Shown piece by piece: positions 58,061-64,000 of a stretch of DNA of 64,000 bases. This DNA is from Cordilura impudica. Taxonomy: Eukaryota > Arthropoda > Insecta > Diptera > Scathophagidae. The position numbers and the translations under genes were made by a program. Where the stretch lies: the NCBI GenBank assembly GCA_963682025.1, contig OY821517.1, forward strand, positions 23,896,620-23,960,619. The letters are read 5' to 3'. Every line of letters begins with the position of its first letter. Positions within the stretch are counted from its first letter, which is position 1. Below the pieces are notes generated by a model. That model saw nothing but the letters and a program-made list of their open reading frames with translations. It ran no database searches and was not told where the DNA came from.

Positions 58061-58437
58061 ACTTGCTAAATATCTACCTTTACTCTATGATAAATATTTC
58101 TGGATCCAAGCATACCCCCAGTCTGAAATTTTTTTGAACTTTAGGGAAGGAACCAATCTTAAACATATATTTTTTTCAGATTTTTAAAATTGTCGTTTTT
58201 ACAGCTATAGCCTCCCGAATTATAGGTCAAGAGATGTGACCTTTGACCTTTCAAAAAAAAAAATCATGTTGTATATCAAATTAAAGGTAATTAATTAACC
58301 TTTCAAATGCGATAAGTTGCGTCACTATAATATTAATCAAGAAAATGATTATTAAGTAAGTACAACTTTGTACATTTTTATAGTTTTTCCCGATATTCAA
58401 GACCTCATATTTCCGGATCCAGATGCGTCAGTGAACT

Positions 58438-58769
58438 TAAATTTAGGATTTTTCTTAATTCGCGGATACACTTTAATCCTGCCAAAATTCAGCCAATTTG
58501 GAAACAGTGATGTAAAAAACAGCCATATTTTAAGTTGAGTTCAGATGGTTTAACCCATATACGATATACTGTATTGCTCTGATTTATTTAACACAACACT
58601 GTCAACATGTTGTACATTCAGAAAAAAAATTTAGAAAAAATGGAAAAAAAGGCTTTAAGCAAAACAATATTTGGGTGAAATATTCTTTAAATAAATCCAT
58701 AATTTCAATAGAGCTTAAAAAATGTCTAGAAAAAAATACTAGGTTACGAGGTTATTAACAATTTAAAAC
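58438..58769. other. unassigned spacer
   Basis: No feature was recognised. The right end of family X copy 2 is lost here. Confidence 0.4.
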
Positions 58770-59430
58770 CAAAAATCGTGCTCAACCGGCTTTCCAACGA
58801 GCAATTCAGGAGATCTTAGTTGTTATGGTCAGAGAAAATTCGTGTGGCTCGCATAAATTTTGCTAGAGAACACATGAACTGGTCTGCACGGAATCGGAAT
58901 ACTGTTTTCTTAACAGATGAGTTCAATTTTAATTTAAGAGACCATTATGGAACAACGTTTGTACGACGACCTAAGGGAAACGACTAGACTCAAAATATAC
59001 AAATTAGGTTAAGTTTGGGGGTAGCTTTTCGGCCAAATGAATTGATCCAATTCTCGAAGTAAAAGATAAAGGCAAATTCTAAATGACGTAATGTATTTAC
59101 AGGAGGAGGAAAATATGCCCCTGGTCTGGAAGTTCTAAAACACACTTCCAAAGTTGTAGCTGAATGTCTACAATCTAATGTTTTGCAATGCTCAGCCCAA
59201 TCACCAGTTCTCAATTCCATAGGAAATCTATGGGAAATTGTAGATCGAAAAATATGAACAAGAAATTAAAAAAAAAAGATAGATCTCATAGAGGCAGTTA
59301 ATTCAGAGTGGCAAAAAATGTCAACGGATATTATCAACAATTAGACTGACTTCATAACTCGTCATTGTGAAGCAGTACTAAAAATTAATGGATACCCAAC
59401 AAAATATGAAACCAAAAAAAAAAAGAAAGA
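58770..59430 (+). pseudogene. Tc1-type transposase relic
   Basis: In shifting frames: ARIN-FARE-H region, NTVFLTDEFNFNLRDHYGTT (about 58905), VRRPKGKRLD, then CSAQSPVLNSIGNLWEIVDR (about 59190-59250), which is the W-P-x-Q-S-P-D-L-N-P-I-E-N-L-W block, and FITRHCEAVLKINGYPTKY (about 59355). At least eight disruptions are present. Confidence 0.88.
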
Positions 59431-59689
59431 CAGTTTTCAATTTTATAGTAAAGATTTCCAATGTTTTGTCAACATCATTAAAATGAATACTTTTAAGTTT
59501 TGTTATTTTTTTTCCCAAAGTTAACCCTTAAATGTATATAGTCGCAGATTTTTGCGAAAATGATATGTATAATGAAATCCTATTAAAAAAAAAATCATGT
59601 GAGTCCGATCACAAGGGAGATGTGTAAACATCTAATAATTAAAGAAAACATCAACATCATATTTTCCAGTGCATAAAAAATAAGTCGAT

Positions 59690-61015
59690 TATGCTGTTTT
59701 CTGAAATTCAATTGATGTTTTCTGAAATGCAATTGATGTTTTCTGAAATTCAATTGATGTTTTCTGAAATACAATTAATGTTCTCAGCAATCCAAATAAT
59801 GCTTTTTGAAATTCAATTGATGTTTTCTGAAATTCTATTTATGTTTTCTGAAATTCAAATGATGTTTTCTGAAATACAATTGATGTTTTCTGAAATACAA
59901 TTGATGTTTTCTGAAATTCTATTGACGTTTTCTTAAATTCAATTGAAGTTTTCTGAAACTCGAATGATGTTTTCTGAAATTGTATTAATGTTTTCTGAAA
60001 TTCTATTGATGTTTTCTGAAATTCAAATAATGTTTTCTGAAACTCGAATGTTTTCTGAAATTATATTGATGTTTTCTGAAATTCTTTTTATGTTTTCTGA
60101 AATTCAATTGATGTTTTCTGAAATACAATTGATGATTTCTGAAATACAATTGATGTTTTCTGAAATTCTATTGATGTTTTCTGAAATTCAATTGATGTTT
60201 TCTGAAACTCGAATGATGTTTTCTGAAATTATATTGATGTTTTCTGAAATTCTATTTACGTTTTCTGAAATTCAAAAGATGTTTTCTGAAACTCGAATGA
60301 TGTTTTCTGAAATTGTATTAATGTTTTCTGAAATTCTATTGATGTTTTCTGAAATTCAATTGATGTTTTCTTAAACTCGAATGATGTTTTCTGAAATTCT
60401 ATTGATGTTTTCTGAAATTCTATTTATGTTTTCTGAAATTCAAATGATGTTATCTGAAATAATGTTGATGGTTTCTGAAATACAATTGATGTTTTCTGAA
60501 ATTCTATTGATGCTTTCTGAAATTCAAATGATGTTTTCTGAAATACTGTTAATGTTTTCTGAAGTAAATTGATGTTTTATGAAATTCTATTAATGTTGTC
60601 GAAATTCAAATGATGTTTTCTGAAATTCTGTAGATGTTTTCTGAAATTGTATTGATGTTTTCTGAAATTTAATTGATGTTTTCTGAAGTACAATTTAAGT
60701 TTTCTTAAATTCTTTTGATGTTTTCTGAAATACAATTGATGTTTCTGAAATGCTATTGATGTTTTCTGAAATTTTATTGATGTGTTCTGGAAAACATTTT
60801 TTTTTTCTGAAATTCTATTGATGTTTTCTGAAATACAATTAATGTTTTCTGAAATTCTATTGATGTTTTCTGAAACTTGAATGATGTTTTTTGAAATTCT
60901 ATTGATGTTTTCTGAAATTCAAAAGATGTTTTCTGAAATCATATAGATGATTACTGAAATAGAATTGATGTCTTCTGAAATACAATTGATGTTTTCTGAA
61001 AGACAATTGAAAAAT
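59690..61015 (+). repeat. 21-bp minisatellite, about 60 units
   Basis: The consensus is TTTTCTGAAATTCAATTGAT plus G, repeated head to tail for 1.3 kb with single-base variants (ATTC/ATAC, CAATT/TATT). Because 21 is a multiple of 3, long open frames reading M-F-S-E-I-Q-L appear. The same unit builds the inverted arrays inside the Harbinger element at 12.1-12.6 kb. Confidence 0.95.
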
Positions 61016-62415
61016 GTTTAGTTGTTTTGTAAGGTTTTGAGTTATTTTCTTAATGAGACTTTTTTATGCGGTCCCAATTCACCGCATTAAACAAATAATT
61101 TTTAGTTGCGTCGCGAAAACTATTTTTTATAACTACTCGTGAAGTTTTTTTTACGATTTTTTTGTATGAGTTTTTTTAATGCGGTCCCTTACCGTCGCAC
61201 AAAAACAGGTTTGAGTGTATTTTTTTATGATACGATTTTCCTACGCTTTTCCTTACTTGGATGACGGTATTATATATTGCATTTTATATTAAGATGTCGT
61301 CATGTGTGAAATTGATTTATGATGTACAATGTCACTTAAAGCTATTATTAACTAATTAAATTTAATTAAAATTTCAACTAACAAAATTTATTAATATTAT
61401 ATCCTAGTTATTGGAAAATATTCCAAATTTATATCAATTTAATGCTTAGTAAGAATCAATTTAATGCTTAATAGTAATAATTACTAAAAATGTTTATTAA
61501 TGAAAGTTGTTAACATATAATTGTTTATATGGTCTGAGGCGTTGCCAACTAACTATATTGAAAAAAGTACGAACAAAGACAACCATGTCAGTTAACACTG
61601 CTTTTGCATTATCTTTACTTGCATTCTATTATTACATCGTCATTCGTACGTAATAAAAACAGAAAAAAAGATTTCTTTAGAACTCAAATAAAACTTAAGA
61701 AAATGCAGAAATATTTTGGTGGAATTCAACAAATCGTTGTGGTTTGTGAATAAAAAGTTAATTATAGTTTATTGAGGAATAAAGTATTTATAAAAACACA
61801 CATCAAAAATTGCACAAAATGCAGTCGGCTAGTAAAATAAATAATGTGTACACTATTTGACAAATAGTTGGTCAGGTAGTGTTCAAGAAAATGTTTAAAA
61901 AGAAAAAATGGTATCAAATATTTGCTCTATGGAGCTAATTTGAAAATTAAAAAAAGTGTTAAAAACACGAGTTACTTAGGTTTGTCTCTCCTACCACAAT
62001 TCCAATTTCGAATGCATTGGGTAATTGCCCATGAACAGTTTCTCTTGAAAATATTTTTTCACCAATACAATCATAAGTCACACAGCGTTATCTCCTTCAG
62101 CTCACACCGATATAAGTTACGCTGTTTTTGTGATTGTATTGTGAAATAGAAATTTACCCCCCTGCGCGTATAGATGTTTACACATCAATAATAACTGCGT
62201 TTAAATTTTTGAAAAAAAAGTTATTTTGTTCATTTTATGAAGAAAAAATTGGTTGTATCTTTTAAGATACAATATGCACTCCCCGCTAAAATAACAACAC
62301 ATGAGAAAAACAAATACTGTTTATGATTTGAATAACAAAAGTTTATTTTTTTTAAGTTGTATACATACATATATATATATAGACATAAATGAAAATTATT
62401 TATTTTTATTGGTTG
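61016..62415. other. unassigned AT-rich stretch
   Basis: One short frame (61922-62149) has no recognised features. No transposon ends were identified. Confidence 0.4.
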
Positions 62416-62955
62416 TGGTAATTAAAAAAGCAGTTTTTATCAGCCGTGAGACATAGATTTAATTCACACTTATTGCAAAACATCTTTGTTTGACCTGTGC
62501 AACCCGGCATCCTGAATCTTCCTTTCTTACTTACCAACATCCAATGTTGTGTTCCGTCTAGTCTTACATCTTCGGGAGGTGGTACTTGCGCATTCGGCTT
62601 ATGTTTTTTTTCTGAATTTCAGTTTCTATGTTTGGTCGTCGACGAAGTATAGTATGTTTTGATGAATTTTTATAATTGAAAAGTGAATCTGCCACTTCCA
62701 ATTTGCAATCTATCAATCGTAAATTTTTTGTTTTTGCTTCATCTTGGTTAATTCTTTTGTAAAGAATCCATGCATTGATGCAGGTCATATCTAATAGGTG
62801 GTAAAACAATCTGTTTGTCCATTTTCTGCTTTTAAGAGTTATTTTGTGGCGGCTCATGGAACTATCCAATAGATCGACGCCTCCCATATTTTAATTATAG
62901 TATTTCACAATTTGCGGACAAGACACCGTTGTCAATTTGTTTTGCTTTTGGCAAA
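62416..62955 (-). pseudogene. piggyBac transposase, C-terminal relic
   Basis: Upstream VSCPQIVKYYN and one stop lead into MGGVDLLDSSMSRHKITLKS (62887), the strongly conserved block after the last catalytic aspartate of piggyBac. It continues RKWTNRLFYHLLDMTCINAW. After a frameshift near 62620 the cysteine-rich end follows (RLDGTQHWM, RMPGCTGQTKMFCNKCELNLC, 62560-62440), ending at a TAA at about 62419. The catalytic part is absent. Confidence 0.9.
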
Positions 62956-63201
62956 TCTACGAACAGATAAACTTTCATTTGGTGCAGTGATAGCCACTCC
63001 ATAGCCTCGCGAGGCAGTCAATAATCGTATTTTTCACACAGACACGGTCGGCAATTCACATGTATACACCCACTTTATTCGTTTTAAAACAGTCTATCAT
63101 CAGTCGCTGCTCAAGCTTTGTGAAAGTAACACCACGCACGCTTGTTTGGTTTTGTTTTTGTTTTTTTTTTTGTAATCAACACAAAAGCACGCACAGCAAC
63201 A

Positions 63202-64000
63202 ATGTTCAATAATTCTTGGGAACTGATGTTTTTCTTTTTTGAAACTCTTGAAAGGAAGCCGCAATGTTATATTTGTTTGAAGCAATTAGCAAAATGCGAC
63301 AAATTTAATATAAGGCGGCATTACTTGTCATGCCATATTAATTATGAAAAATACAAAGATGATGAAAGGCAAAAATTGCTTGATGAAATGAAAGTCAAAG
63401 TCCCCAGAAAATTTGTAAAACAGCCAGATCACATTGAAAAAGGTGATGATTGCGAAAAATTAAAAGCCTCTTACGTTGTTGCACTTAGGCTGGCAAAGCA
63501 ATGTCGACCGTATGAAGACGGCATTTTTATAAAACATGTTTTTCAAGACGTTTTAAAATGCTTTGCCCAAGTTGGGGAAGATACGGCTGGGCTTGTAGAT
63601 GCGATTCCATTCTCTGGCAGAACTATTATGCGCCGTACTATAAAAATAAGTAGTTTTTTATTTATGGCTGCGCAGAAACGCCTTAAAGAGTCATTGTTTT
63701 TTTTCTATTAGCTTTGATGAGAGTACTGACATAAGTAATACTAGTCAATTAATAGTTTAGTTAAAAACAGTACATGAAAATTTGGTTACTTATGAGGATT
63801 TTTTTGGATTAGTTCCTATGAATAAACATGTAAATGGGCAAACATTATGGGATGCTATTAACAAAAAGGTTTTTTCAATTGGGGACCTAAGTAAATTAAG
63901 TGCTGTCTGTACTAACGGAGCAAAGGTGATGGTGGGGAAGAAGAAGGGCTTTATTGGGTATTAAACGCAACATATTGACGTGCCATCATTTCATTGCATA
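63202..64000 (+). pseudogene. ZBED/hAT (GTF2IRD2-like) transposase, 5' part, runs off the window
   Basis: ATG at 63202 begins MFNNSWELMFFF. A BED-like finger follows (CYICLKQL, then RRHYLSCHINY, about 63265-63345), then ASYVVALRLAKQCRPYEDGI (about 63470) and IPFSGRTIMRRT (about 63605). A one-base shift in a T-run at about 63697 and a stop near 63758 precede SFDESTDISNTSQLIV and LVTYEDFFGLVPM. LSAVCTNGAKVMVGKKKGF ends at a TAA at 63962. Relative to the hAT at 23.2-46.7 kb it is a different subfamily and much less decayed. Confidence 0.88.

Larger units (their letters stand above)
55169..58437 (+). mobile_element. long-TIR element of family X, copy 2
   Basis: The left arm 55169-55652 and right arm about 58063-58437 are inverted copies (e.g. 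CCTATAATTCGGGAGGCTAT and its reverse). The outer left end GGGTAATTCCATGTCAAATC resembles the end of copy 1 at 19648. The right arm is cut at 58437, so the outermost 150 bp are missing. It contains one long gene and a (CAA)n-rich minisatellite. Confidence 0.88.

Noticed and set aside
57795..58187. Asparagine-, threonine- and valine-rich frames on both strands
   Set aside because: Translation of (CAA)n repeats in different frames; only the end of the family X gene upstream is real.
59691..60572. Long open frames reading M-F-S-E-I-Q-L over and over
   Set aside because: They follow from a 21-bp tandem repeat whose period is a multiple of three; there is no start context, domain or neighbour suggesting a gene.
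59690..61015. CRISPR-like regular repeat array
   Set aside because: Units are contiguous with no spacers, and the DNA is clearly from an animal.

Overview
The window is AT-rich eukaryotic DNA from an insect, most likely a higher fly (Brachycera, possibly a calyptrate). The reasons are several mini-me/DINE-1-like repeats carrying (GTCY)n tracts, a BEL/Pao retrotransposon with a tRNA-Arg-like primer site, Jockey-type LINE remains and many Tc1/mariner, Harbinger, Transib, pogo, hAT and piggyBac sequences. I found no host gene, rRNA, tRNA or CRISPR array. Nearly everything recognisable is a transposable element, on both strands and often nested.

Layout. 0-3.1 kb: an element with roughly 0.4 kb inverted ends starting CACTGTGG and a broken gene for a widespread uncharacterised protein. 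3.2-15.0 kb: a mariner (DD37E-like) relic split by a BEL element, itself hit by a DD41D mariner (9.5-10.8 kb) and, in one LTR, by a Harbinger element (11.2-14.5 kb). 15-19.6 kb: Helitron/DINE-like repeats and a 0.73 kb palindrome. 19.6-22.3 kb: a long-TIR element of an unclassified family (family X). 23.2-46.7 kb: one hAT/ZBED-type element whose reading frame is scattered over 23 kb by four separate insertions. The largest contains a 9-bp-TSD element, which contains a LINE, which contains a Transib. 46.7-55.1 kb: relics (mariners, a second Transib piece, DINE repeats). 55.2-58.4 kb: a second, better preserved family X element. 58.8-59.4 kb: a Tc1 relic. 59.7-61.0 kb: a 21-bp minisatellite. 62.4-63.0 kb: a piggyBac tail. 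63.2 kb to the end: another ZBED/hAT transposase.

The most informative points are: (1) several insertions can be removed exactly, because target-site duplications restore the host frame; (2) the LINE has ORF1 and ORF2 in one frame separated by a single TAG in the context CAA TAG CAA, with no ATG before the endonuclease; (3) the Transib ends reproduce the RAG recombination-signal layout (CACAGTG, 23 bp, A-rich block) with a GC-rich 5-bp duplication; (4) family X appears twice with about 0.5-0.6 kb inverted ends; (5) two neighbouring insertions used almost the same 8-bp target, CTGCACAT. The organisation (dense, nested, mostly dead elements of many families) resembles pericentromeric heterochromatin or a piRNA cluster, but the sequence alone cannot show that.
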